A DNA stretch of 64,000 nucleotides from assembly GCA_010692425.1 (NCBI GenBank), contig JAAHHJ010000014.1, forward strand, positions 1 to 64,000, read 5' to 3'. The translations under genes and the position numbers were made by a program. This document shows positions 17,015 through 24,358 of the stretch, piece after piece. The notes below the pieces were generated by a model that worked only from the letters and a program-made list of their open reading frames with translations, was not told where the DNA came from and did not search any database. The stretch comes from Symploca sp. SIO3C6. GTDB taxonomy: Bacteria > Cyanobacteriota > Cyanobacteriia > Cyanobacteriales > Coleofasciculaceae. Each line of letters starts with the position of its first letter. Positions within the stretch are counted from its first letter, which is position 1.

Positions 17015-17116
17015 TATAGCGATTCTCAATTGGGTGAGGTTCAATTTTTTTTGCTTTAGGGAACAGGGAACCGAAAAGAAAATTAGATGTCCCTCATGAA
17101 GAGGAGAAACGCTATA
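17015..17116. repeat. MITE-like palindrome-ended element, copy 2
   Basis: This 102 bp element has TATAGCGATTCTC at the left and GAGAAACGCTATA at the right (11 of 13 pairing). The interior TTTAGGGAACAGGGAACCG is related in reverse to the element at 15937-16031. It sits between paralogs 1 and 2. Confidence 0.65.
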
Positions 17117-17119
17117 AAT

Positions 17120-17920
17120 TCAATTACTCCATGAGGGGCATTCATTAGGTGGACAATTATAACTGTTGGTGTGTTCTACCCACTTGTCAATGTTAAAGCG
17201 ATCCCATCCCAAAATTAAGTCGGCATTACGTTTACACTTATCAAAATCGATAATCCCTTGAAACTTTATGACTGAGAGCGTTTGCGCTATATGTTCATAG
17301 TCTTTGTCCTCTTCTTCTTTGCGGGTCATTTGAATACAAGTGCGAATAAATAGGCTGTAAAGTTTGCTAGACTTCACCGAAATTATCCCTAGCTGTTGAT
17401 AGCTGTCTTTTTGCGCCTTGCCCTCATTTGTTATTGCTAGAGTCGCCATTTTCTTCATTGTCGTCAACACATGATCATAATCAGCTTCAGATACAACACC
17501 CTTAATCATTTCAAAAACTGCATGGATCAGAGGTTTGATTGAATCCTTACCCAGGCTAAGCTCCAGGTGTCTATGTTCTGTACTCAGTAAGAAAGGAGAG
17601 GTTCCAAATTTATATAAGTATTCCTCCCAGGCTTTTACATCGAATTCTGTGGCAGTTGGATCAAATCCCGCTAGTTGCCGTGTTTTATAATCAATGGTTG
17701 ACGCCACCGATGCCCAGTTTTCAAAATCACTCAGAGCTCCTAATTCAGGTAGAGTGCTGTTGTCAGTGGCGTAATAGTTGCCGATAACTTGCTCTTGTGA
17801 GGTATCATTGGGGACTTCAGTGGCGGCTTTAACCTGCGCCAATTCTAACTGCGGCAGGGGGGATAACCAATAGGCAATCTGTATGTCTTCAGACCGTTTT
17901 AGTCTTTCTTGTGTGCTCAT
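17120..17920 (-). CDS. Unknown protein, paralog 2 of a three-member family
   Basis: This 266 aa protein starts at ATG 17920. It has the same block order as its paralogs: YWLSPLPQLE, a GNYYATDNSTLPELGALSDF block, GFDPTATEFD, VLTTMKKMATLAITNEG, KDSYQQLGIISVKSSKLYS, IDFDKCKRNADL and a C-terminal PPNECPSWSN. It is the most diverged member and has extra cysteines in RTCIQ, NCPP and ECP besides the invariant one in DFDKCK. It lies 105 bp downstream of the acyl carrier protein gene on the same strand, so the two may share a transcript. Function is unknown. A cytosolic location is likely, since no signal or span is visible. Confidence 0.7.
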   Translation of the reverse strand: MSTQERLKRSEDIQIAYWLSPLPQLELAQVKAATEVPNDTSQEQVIGNYYATDNSTLPELGALSDFENWASVASTIDYKTRQLAGFDPTATEFDVKAWEEYLYKFGTSPFLLSTEHRHLELSLGKDSIKPLIHAVFEMIKGVVSEADYDHVLTTMKKMATLAITNEGKAQKDSYQQLGIISVKSSKLYSLFIRTCIQMTRKEEEDKDYEHIAQTLSVIKFQGIIDFDKCKRNADLILGWDRFNIDKWVEHTNSYNCPPNECPSWSN

Positions 17921-18025
17921 ATTACTTTGAAGTCCTTCAATTTCTTAAGTTAATAAATGGGGCTTGCTGAATAAAACTAGAAGCCAGATCAGATAAGCTT
18001 GAAAAAGCTTGCTTTTCTCTAAGAA

Positions 18026-18337
18026 TCAGGCACGGCTGGATTGTCTTGCCAATGCCTCTTCTTGTGCCTTAGCAACAGCAGCATAGAGATCCGCTAGGGT
18101 ATGAATGTGCAGGAGGGATTCAAGACCAAGGGTGATGAAAAACTCCATTTCCACCTTGGAAAGGAATTTGAGCATTTTCAAAGAATCAAAACCAGGAAGC
18201 CCTCTCAAGCTAGTTTCCTCATCAAAATCTAAGTTCTTAATATCTTCGATATCTTCGACACTTTCGCGGATCATTGAAAGAAGCTTCTGGCGGTCACTTT
18301 CTGTCAAAATTGAAGTATTGGTCGCTTTAATTTCCAT
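18026..18337 (-). CDS. Acyl carrier protein
   Basis: This 103 aa protein starts at ATG 18337. The helix I segment is TESDRQKLLSMIRESVEDIE. The phosphopantetheine site is PGFDSLKMLKFLSKVEMEF, with the DSL serine intact and the usual acidic helix II after it. A fourth helix (HIHTLADLYAAVAKAQEEA) completes the fold. The length and the TSLRGLPGFDSLK phrasing suggest a stand-alone carrier of the secondary-metabolism or PKS type rather than FabC-type AcpP. No ketosynthase, adenylation enzyme or phosphopantetheinyl transferase is nearby, which is odd for such a carrier. It lies among three paralogous unknown genes, upstream of paralog 2. Confidence 0.8.
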   Translation of the reverse strand: MEIKATNTSILTESDRQKLLSMIRESVEDIEDIKNLDFDEETSLRGLPGFDSLKMLKFLSKVEMEFFITLGLESLLHIHTLADLYAAVAKAQEEALARQSSRA

Positions 18338-18360
18338 AATTTCTCTTCGTTTGGTAATGT

Positions 18361-18479
18361 TACAGCAGTACGTATTAAGGTTAGGACAAGCTAAATCGCT
18401 AAAACTTTGTCACTGTCAACTTCTGCCTTCTGCCTTCTGCCTTCTGCCTTCTGCCTTCTGCCTTGCGCGTAGCGCTATA
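18361..18479 (-). repeat. Dispersed TATAGC-ended repeat, copy C, with a TTCTGCC array
   Basis: The left end is ACAGCAGTACGTATTAAGG and the right end TAGCGCTATA. The variable block has expanded into about six TTCTGCC units (18420-18462). It lies just upstream of the acyl carrier protein start, so it may carry or separate that gene's promoter. Confidence 0.75.
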
Positions 18480-18504
18480 CCGAGGAAATTCACAAACTTA
18501 GCTC

Positions 18505-18575
18505 AACACACTGCCAAATTTTTCCTCATGACAGGATGCATAAGGCAAATGAATGCCGGAAATCGGCAGTGTGTT
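18505..18575. repeat. Inverted repeat between the ACP gene and paralog 3
   Basis: AACACACTGCC (18505-18515) is the exact reverse complement of GGCAGTGTGTT (18565-18575), with a 49-base loop. The rest of the 18480-18845 gap shows no gene that I can support. Its function is unknown. Confidence 0.5.
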
Positions 18576-18845
18576 CAAGGAGACAAGCGCAGCAATGAGT
18601 ACTCGCGCTAACTATACTTAGGGATTACTGAATTAATTTAGAAGGTATGCCAAGACCATGATTTTGGATCTTTTTTGACGCTTACAAGTGCAAGACTGTA
18701 ACATTTAGAGGCTTAAAATCCTTGCACTTTTAAATTGTCTAGATTATTCTGGGTTCTTCTCCTAAATCCTGACTCGGAGACTCCTGAGTCGGAGTCTCCT
18801 CACCAAAAAACTTTTTCAGTAAACCCTACTTAATTAAGTACTCAC

Positions 18846-19622
18846 TTAGTTATCCCACGCAGGGCTGTCATTTGGTGGGAAAGGATTACTGCTTGTATTA
18901 ACTCCCCAATCGCCAATGCCCTCGCGATCCCATTCCCGAATTGTATCTGCATGACGCTTGCACTTATCAAAATCTAAAGTCCCTTGTATTTTGAGGACTT
19001 CAACTGTTTGAGTCAACTGCTCATAGCCTTTGCCAGATTTGTAGGTCATTTCGACACTAGTTCGAAAGTATCCTCCATACATTTTGCTCTCCAGTGTCGA
19101 AATTACCCCTTGCTGCTGATAGTTATCCTTTTGTGTTTGGCTCTCGTTTTCCACTGCAAGTTGAGCAATTTTCTTGATTGAAGTGACGATTGCATCGAAG
19201 GTATTCTCTGTAACAAAACTATGGAGCATATCTTCGACTGCATCAATTGCTCCACTGAGGCTCGTGGACGAAATTTCATTTCTTCGGAATTGGTTTTGTA
19301 TGTTGAGAAAGAAAGGATTTGTCCCAAATTTATCCGCGTAAGCAAGCCATGCGTTCATGTCAAAATTTGGGTCAGCAGGATTGAAGCCGCTAGTTGTCAA
19401 TGACCTTTTATCAATGGTTGAAAGTACAGATGCCCAACTTCCGAAATCAGTCAGCGGTCCCAAGTCGGGCAGAAGACTGCCGTCATCCGAGAAATGGTTT
19501 CCTACACCCTGATCCTCACCTTGCCCATCAGCGAGTACAGGCACATCAATCCTGGGAATAGGGGTTAACCAACGAGCGATCTCAGCTGCTTCAATCCGTG
19601 CGAGCCTTTCTGCTGCATTCAT
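18846..19622 (-). CDS. Unknown protein, paralog 3 of a three-member family
   Basis: This 258 aa protein starts at ATG 19622 (MNAAERLARIEAAEIARWLT). It is closest to paralog 1: GVGNHFSDDGSLLPDLGPLT, TDFGSWASVLSTID, GFNPADPNFD, IVTSIKKIAQLAVENE, KDNYQQQGVIS, GTLDFDKCKRHADT, EWDREGIGDW and PPNDSPAWDN all match closely. Its only cysteine is the invariant DFDKCK residue. It is the first gene of the minus-strand island. Repeat copy D and a transposon lie upstream of it. Confidence 0.7.
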   Translation of the reverse strand: MNAAERLARIEAAEIARWLTPIPRIDVPVLADGQGEDQGVGNHFSDDGSLLPDLGPLTDFGSWASVLSTIDKRSLTTSGFNPADPNFDMNAWLAYADKFGTNPFFLNIQNQFRRNEISSTSLSGAIDAVEDMLHSFVTENTFDAIVTSIKKIAQLAVENESQTQKDNYQQQGVISTLESKMYGGYFRTSVEMTYKSGKGYEQLTQTVEVLKIQGTLDFDKCKRHADTIREWDREGIGDWGVNTSSNPFPPNDSPAWDN

Positions 19623-19806
19623 AAAACTTAATCCTTAACTAAATTAATTGCCTCACATATATAAAGACGTTTGAGAGAGTAATTTCAGGCCAGTTTTTCG
19701 AGTTAGAGGTAATTTTTTCAAAATCGGGGCATAACTAAAAAAAAATACCTATTTTTGGCGCGATTTAGCAACGAGACCCCACAGTTTTCCAGGAGTGCTT
19801 CCTTGT

Positions 19807-19921
19807 TATAGCGCTACGCGCAAGGCAGACGGCAGAAGGCTCCAAGGCAGAAGGCAGAAGGGGTGAATTTGACAAAGTTTTAGCGATTTAGCTTGTCCTA
19901 ACCTTAATACGTACTGCTATA
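19807..19921 (+). repeat. Dispersed TATAGC-ended repeat, copy D
   Basis: This 115 bp copy begins TATAGCGCTACGCGCAAGGC and ends TACGTACTGCTATA. The second half is almost identical to copy A. It directly adjoins the left end of the TnpB element. Confidence 0.8.
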
Positions 19922-20080
19922 AAAACCAAAAATAACCTCGAGCGAGAGTTAGCCATTGGTTTTAACCAATGGTAGTGGAGCGAGATGCGGAATTTATTCC
20001 GACGATACTTTGGTAAATGTTTTTGTTGTAAAATAATTCTAGGTATCAAAGAGATTAAGCAATTAAAGGAGGTGATATTT

Positions 20081-21376
20081 CTGTACGGATGCCAACAAAT
20101 AATGCTTCATCCCGATGAATTAGAAAAAGAGATTTTGGTATTTATCTGTCAACAAGCCAACAAGTTAGTCAATTGCGGTACATATTTGTTGAGGCAAGCA
20201 TTTTTTACTTTTGGTCAAGTAGAACATGATGCCTATTCTCTCCACGCGGAACTTAAAGACAATCCTCATTTTAAGATTTTGAGGTCAGCAGTTGCTCAGC
20301 AGGTACTCACAGGAGTAGCTGAATCCTTCAAATCCTATAAAGAGTTGACAAATAAGTTCTTTAAAGGAGAAATATCAGACCAACCCAAGCTGCCCAAATA
20401 TCGCAAAAAAGGCGGCTTGGCTACTATTTCATACCCTGCCAGATGGGTATCATTTGACCAGGAAACAGGTCAGGCCTCACTTAGTCTGGGCAAGACATTT
20501 AAGGAGTGGTTTGGAATTGAACACATTCAAGTGCCACCTCCCTATGGACTTCGTGTCAAAGACATTGCCGAGATTCGGATTCTACCTAGAAATGGCTGTT
20601 TTTACGCTGAATACACTTACAAAATGCAGCCACAAATTGTGGATTTATCAGACAAGGCTTTAGGTATAGATCCAGGTTTGAACAACTGGTTAACCTGTGT
20701 TTCTACTGACGGAGACAGCTTTATTGTCGATGGCAGGAAAGTTAAAAGCCTTAACCAGTGGTACAACAAGCAAGTGGCTAAGCAAAAAAAGAACAAAGCT
20801 CAAGATTACTGGGATGAGAAACTAGCTCAACTTTCAGAGCGTCGTAATCGCCAGATGAGAGATGCTCTCAACAAAGCAGCAAGATTAGTAATTAACTACT
20901 GCTTAAGTCATGACCTTGGCACGATTGTCTTTGGCTGGAACCAAGGCAATAAAAACCGTATGGAAATGGGCAAAAAAAACAACCAAGAGTTTGTAGGAGT
21001 GCCTACCGCTAAACTCAAAGAACGTATAGCTCAGTTGTGCCAACAGTATGGATTAAAATTTATTGAAACTGAAGAGTCCTACACCTCAAAGAGCAGTTTT
21101 TTAGACGGAGATTTCTTGCCCAAATTTGGTGAAAAACCCGAACGGTGGAAGCCATCCGGAAGACGAGTATCTAGAGGTATGTATCGGACAAAAAATGGCA
21201 CTGAAGTTAACGCCGATATTAACGGCGCTGCCAATATTTTACGTAAAGTAGAGATACAGTTAAGTGTGAACTTAGCCAAGGTCTGTAGGGCATTTTTGAC
21301 CGTGCCTACCAGATATAAAGTCTGGGAAACAAAGCGAAGGAGCGTCATTTTAATGCGCTCTTTTACAACCGCTTGA
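20081..21376 (+). CDS. tnpB: TnpB RNA-guided nuclease of the IS605 OrfB family, subgroup without a visible zinc finger
   Basis: The start is ambiguous. AAAGGAGG (20065-20072) lies 8 bases before CTG 20081, from which the product reads LYGCQQIMLHPDELEKEI, a familiar TnpB opening. The first in-frame ATG after that is 20103, and ATG 19985 lies in the element's left end. The RuvC triad is intact: Asp in LGIDPGLNNWLT, Glu in KFIETEESYTSKSS and Asp in NADINGAANILRK. The stretch between the last two lacks the CxxC pairs of most TnpB proteins, as in a known cyanobacterial subgroup. TnpB cuts DNA using an RNA from the element's right end. Residues after NADINGAANILRK overlap the guide-RNA scaffold and are probably weakly constrained. 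Confidence 0.8.
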   Translation: MYGCQQIMLHPDELEKEILVFICQQANKLVNCGTYLLRQAFFTFGQVEHDAYSLHAELKDNPHFKILRSAVAQQVLTGVAESFKSYKELTNKFFKGEISDQPKLPKYRKKGGLATISYPARWVSFDQETGQASLSLGKTFKEWFGIEHIQVPPPYGLRVKDIAEIRILPRNGCFYAEYTYKMQPQIVDLSDKALGIDPGLNNWLTCVSTDGDSFIVDGRKVKSLNQWYNKQVAKQKKNKAQDYWDEKLAQLSERRNRQMRDALNKAARLVINYCLSHDLGTIVFGWNQGNKNRMEMGKKNNQEFVGVPTAKLKERIAQLCQQYGLKFIETEESYTSKSSFLDGDFLPKFGEKPERWKPSGRRVSRGMYRTKNGTEVNADINGAANILRKVEIQLSVNLAKVCRAFLTVPTRYKVWETKRRSVILMRSFTTA

Positions 21377-21494
21377 ATCCTCGTCGTTTTAACGCGAGGA
21401 GAGGTCAATATTCTGATAGCAGTATCCTTTTAGCGAATCTTTGCGGAGCCAGAAGCCCACACCGTAATCTATGATTCGGTGTGGGAGATGTCAC
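21310..21494 (+). ncRNA. Predicted TnpB guide (omega/re) RNA scaffold
   Basis: The 3' end of tnpB and the sequence beyond it contain successive hairpins: GAGCGTCATTTTAATGCGCTC, CCTCG...CGAGG and CCCACACCG...CGGTGTGGG. In this family the guide RNA overlaps the tnpB 3' end and finishes at the right end, with the guide taken from flanking DNA (here beginning near 21495). The extent is an estimate from family knowledge and visible stems. Confidence 0.45.
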
Positions 21495-21553
21495 GGTGCG
21501 TTACCCTTTCGCGCTTCACACCCTAAAAAAAATTAGCGCTTCGCGATAGACCT

Positions 21554-23257
21554 TTACAAATTCAGCAAAGCTTGCTTCACCTCCCCCCGTGCCGGGTAGA
21601 GTAAATGTCTAGCAATGGCCATACTATAGGCTTCCCTAGCACCTTTGACATCCCCCAATGCCAACAATGCTCTTCCTTGCCAGTAATAGGCTGTAGTAGG
21701 ATTAAACTTCATCAGTACTTGAGTGCGATCGCAAGCTTCTTGCCACCATTTCCGACTCCTAGACTCATCCCCAAGTGCCTGATAACTTTCTCCTAACCAT
21801 AAGGCGGCAGATACCGATGGCAGATAGCCTTGGGATTGCAATTGCCACCCTTGTGCCAGCACTTCTGTTGCTTCCCGATGTCTGCCTGCTATGGCCAGCA
21901 CCCGCCCATACAGAAACCAAGCTTCAGGTAGCTGGGGCTGAAGTTGCACGGCATGGGCAGAAACCCTACATCCTTCCTCGGTATTCTTGAATGTTTCTAC
22001 CAGCACTCGCCCAGTTGTTACCCAAACATTCCAATTTTGGGGAAAGCGATTGAGCATCTCTTCGATGAGAGAGCCAGAGGTAGTATTCGTTTTGCTGGCA
22101 AGTTGGTATTTTTGCTCCCTCCTTACCCCTCCAGGGCTTCTCTTCAAACCTTTATCAAGGGGAGAATTTTCGGTCAAAGTCTTCCTTAACAAGGGTGATT
22201 TAGGGGGTTCTGAATCTGAGTGAGAATTGATACCAAATTCCTCCAATCTCCCAGCTGCGGGCAAGATTTCACACAGGGCCAGATAAATTTCACAATCGTT
22301 TTGGTAAAGGTTATAAGCCCTTAGAATTGCCTCAGCAGCTGTATAGGAATTTCCTGTATAGAACAGACACTGAGCATAGTGATACCAGCCAAGAGGACTA
22401 TGGGGATGTTCCTCTGTAAACTTGAGTAACACAGCAACCGCTTTGTCCCACTTACCCCGGCACAGATGATATAGTGACAGGATTTGATGAGCACTGGCCC
22501 AACCAGGAGCCAAAGTCAAGGCAGTGTTAATCAACTGTTTAGTCTGTTTGCCCTCCTCACCGGTAACTAATCCTTGCTGACAGCGATGTGTAGCCAACTT
22601 TTGGAGAGTGCGGCAATCATTAGGAGATAGCTTTAATGCCTGCTCCAAACGCTGCCGTGCCTCTTTAAATGTGCCCACTACTAATAGAGGCTGATAACTC
22701 TGGTTCAAGGCAACAACGTCATTGGGATTAAGTGATAATGCACTATCAAAAGCTTGCAGTGCTGCCAGAGGAGATTCTGTTTCTTGGTATACCTGCCCAA
22801 TGGCATGCCAGTGAGCCTGGTTGTAGGGTTCAATGGAGGCTGCCGACTCTAAAAGGTTCACAGCTTCCCGAGGGCGATGATGATAAAGTTCAATTAATCC
22901 CTCTAGATGCTTCTTAGTGGCTGCATTGTGGCATAAAGATAAGGTCTCCTGATAAACTGCGATCGCCTCCTCATCTTTTCCGAGCAAATGCAAAAGTTTT
23001 CCAATTTGTAATCGCACTGCGATTAAACAGGGTTCGCGCTGTAGCACTTGGCGGTACTCTTCAACTGCTTCGAGCCAGCGCCCCATCTTGTACAATAAAT
23101 CAGCTAATTCTAAACGTTTCTTCCATCCTGAGGGATACTGCTGCACATAATTGCTTAATGTTTTTAACTTCTGGTTTGTTCTGCTTGGTTTTTCGTTTAA
23201 GACAAGGTGAACATTTATCTCCACCTTAGACAACTGGGTGAGTTGTACCATGCACAT
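21554..23257 (-). CDS. TPR repeat protein, coupled to an upstream sigma factor
   Basis: About 567 aa from ATG 23257; the frame also allows ATG 23275. Tetratricopeptide repeats cover most of the chain, for example WLEAVEEYRQVLQREPCLIA, EEAIAVYQETLSLCHNA, ALQAFDSALSLNPNDVVALN and EARQRLEQALKLSPNDCRTL, with more after residue 400. TPR proteins act as protein-binding scaffolds. The 5' end overlaps the sigma factor 3' end by about 40-60 bp, so the products are probably made together and may bind each other. Around residues 350-385 a basic, proline-rich stretch (PPKSPLLRKTLTENSPLDKG) interrupts the repeats. Its DNA looks like an inserted cyanobacterial intergenic repeat. Confidence 0.75.
   Translation of the reverse strand: MCMVQLTQLSKVEINVHLVLNEKPSRTNQKLKTLSNYVQQYPSGWKKRLELADLLYKMGRWLEAVEEYRQVLQREPCLIAVRLQIGKLLHLLGKDEEAIAVYQETLSLCHNAATKKHLEGLIELYHHRPREAVNLLESAASIEPYNQAHWHAIGQVYQETESPLAALQAFDSALSLNPNDVVALNQSYQPLLVVGTFKEARQRLEQALKLSPNDCRTLQKLATHRCQQGLVTGEEGKQTKQLINTALTLAPGWASAHQILSLYHLCRGKWDKAVAVLLKFTEEHPHSPLGWYHYAQCLFYTGNSYTAAEAILRAYNLYQNDCEIYLALCEILPAAGRLEEFGINSHSDSEPPKSPLLRKTLTENSPLDKGLKRSPGGVRREQKYQLASKTNTTSGSLIEEMLNRFPQNWNVWVTTGRVLVETFKNTEEGCRVSAHAVQLQPQLPEAWFLYGRVLAIAGRHREATEVLAQGWQLQSQGYLPSVSAALWLGESYQALGDESRSRKWWQEACDRTQVLMKFNPTTAYYWQGRALLALGDVKGAREAYSMAIARHLLYPARGEVKQALLNL
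22120..22215 (-). repeat. Palindromic cyanobacterial repeat inserted in frame in the TPR gene
   Basis: On the minus strand the segment reads CCCCCTAAATCACCCTTGTT, then AGGAAGACTTTGAC, then CCCCTTGATAAAGG, and ends near CCCTGGAGGGG. This matches the common CCCTAAATCCCCCTT...GGGG type of dispersed repeat. It keeps the reading frame open and adds about 32 residues. Confidence 0.5.
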
Positions 23258-24111
23258 GATAGGGCTTCTAGACATGTAGCAGTGACCTTGTAATCGATTG
23301 ACGCTGGAACACCTCCGGCTGTTATTGTTGTTTCTTCGCCGGAAGTCATAATTTCTTTAGATAAAAGTTTTTTCCATGAAAGCTTCATAAATTCATTGCT
23401 CAATTGCCCTTTCACTAAAGTGGAGTCATTCTTCCCATACTCCTGAATGTTGATACTAAATTGCGTTTTAATGGATAACTTTCTCTCCCCCTCTTCCTCT
23501 CTTCCCCTCTCCTTCTTCCAAGGATGATTTTGGCAGGTGGAGACTACAGGAGAGTCATGGAAATCTGAAAAATACTTGTTAAGCTCTTTTTTAAGAATTG
23601 TTCGCGCTTGCTGAACTCTTTTTCGCACCTTTTCTTGGGATAGGGTGAGTTTTTGAGCAATTTCTGAGTACGATATCTCCTGGTCATACCGAAGAAGAAA
23701 AGGAATACGCACTCTGGCAGGCAAGGCGTTAATGGCATGACGCACATGGCTGTTGCTCTCGTGATCAAAGACTGCTAAACCTGAAGATGAGACACTAGAA
23801 GCAAAATACTTATCTTCTGTCATAGCAATTGTTTTCATGGTCTGGATAAGTTTTGCTTCTATGCCGCGCTTTCGATGTATATCCCTACAAAGGTTATAAG
23901 TTAGTTGAGTTACCCAGGCTCTGGGGTTAGTAATTGTCCCAGTATAGTTTTGCCATTTTTCCCAAGCTTTGACACTTGCTTGACTAAGTAATTCCTCAGC
24001 ATCTGTAGAATTGCCTTTCATCCAACTCAGACAGCGCTGATAAAGATAATCTTGATATTGTACCCATAACTTCCAAAAGTCAGTACCGTTATTTTGCAAC
24101 TGATTTCCCAT
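23215..24111 (-). CDS. ECF-like sigma-70 family factor with C-terminal extension
   Basis: This 298 aa protein starts at ATG 24111. Region 2 is at about residues 15-85 (YLYQRCLSWMKGNSTDAEEL, then NPRAWVTQLTYNLCRDIHRK). Region 4 is at about 125-185 (INALPARVRIPFLLRYDQEI, SYSEIAQKLTLSQEKVRKRV). After that, an extension of about 110 residues, low-complexity at first (KKERGREEEGERK), ends in an ordered DYKVTATCLEALSCAWYNSP segment. The extension may be the site where a partner holds or anchors the factor. No classical anti-sigma gene is adjacent; the coupled TPR protein is the best candidate partner. It is preceded by a methyltransferase gene on the same strand, 247 bp away. Confidence 0.75.
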   Translation of the reverse strand: MGNQLQNNGTDFWKLWVQYQDYLYQRCLSWMKGNSTDAEELLSQASVKAWEKWQNYTGTITNPRAWVTQLTYNLCRDIHRKRGIEAKLIQTMKTIAMTEDKYFASSVSSSGLAVFDHESNSHVRHAINALPARVRIPFLLRYDQEISYSEIAQKLTLSQEKVRKRVQQARTILKKELNKYFSDFHDSPVVSTCQNHPWKKERGREEEGERKLSIKTQFSINIQEYGKNDSTLVKGQLSNEFMKLSWKKLLSKEIMTSGEETTITAGGVPASIDYKVTATCLEALSCAWYNSPSCLRWR

Positions 24112-24358
24112 AAAATTAATATTTTTCTGTTATAATCAGCGACCAACGCCTTTCGATCTCATTGGCAAAAACCAATAATAGCGTCCGAGTCGATCATATA
24201 ACACAAGTTAAATTTATATTTGCCACATATTATGAATAAACTTGAACAAAATGGGGCAAGCACCAGCATCATTCGCTTTCATCCTTTTCACATCTGGAGC
24301 ATTTTGAAAAACGCAGATTCTAAGCCGATGTTGCCACGTAGTCACATTACATCGGTAA

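Larger units (their letters stand above)
19925..21494 (+). mobile_element. TnpB-only IS200/IS605-type element
   Basis: The left part carries the perfect hairpin CCATTGGTT-TT-AACCAATGG (19953-19972) expected at a left end. Downstream of tnpB come the hairpins CCTCG...CGAGG (21379-21399) and CCCACACCG...CGGTGTGGG (21456-21485), followed by GAGATGTCAC, a right-end pattern of cyanobacterial members. There is no tnpA. Borders are approximate, and no target duplication is expected in this family. Confidence 0.65.

Noticed and set aside
18505-18575. Rho-independent terminator
   Set aside because: The arms pair perfectly, but the 49-base loop and lack of a T-run make termination unlikely.
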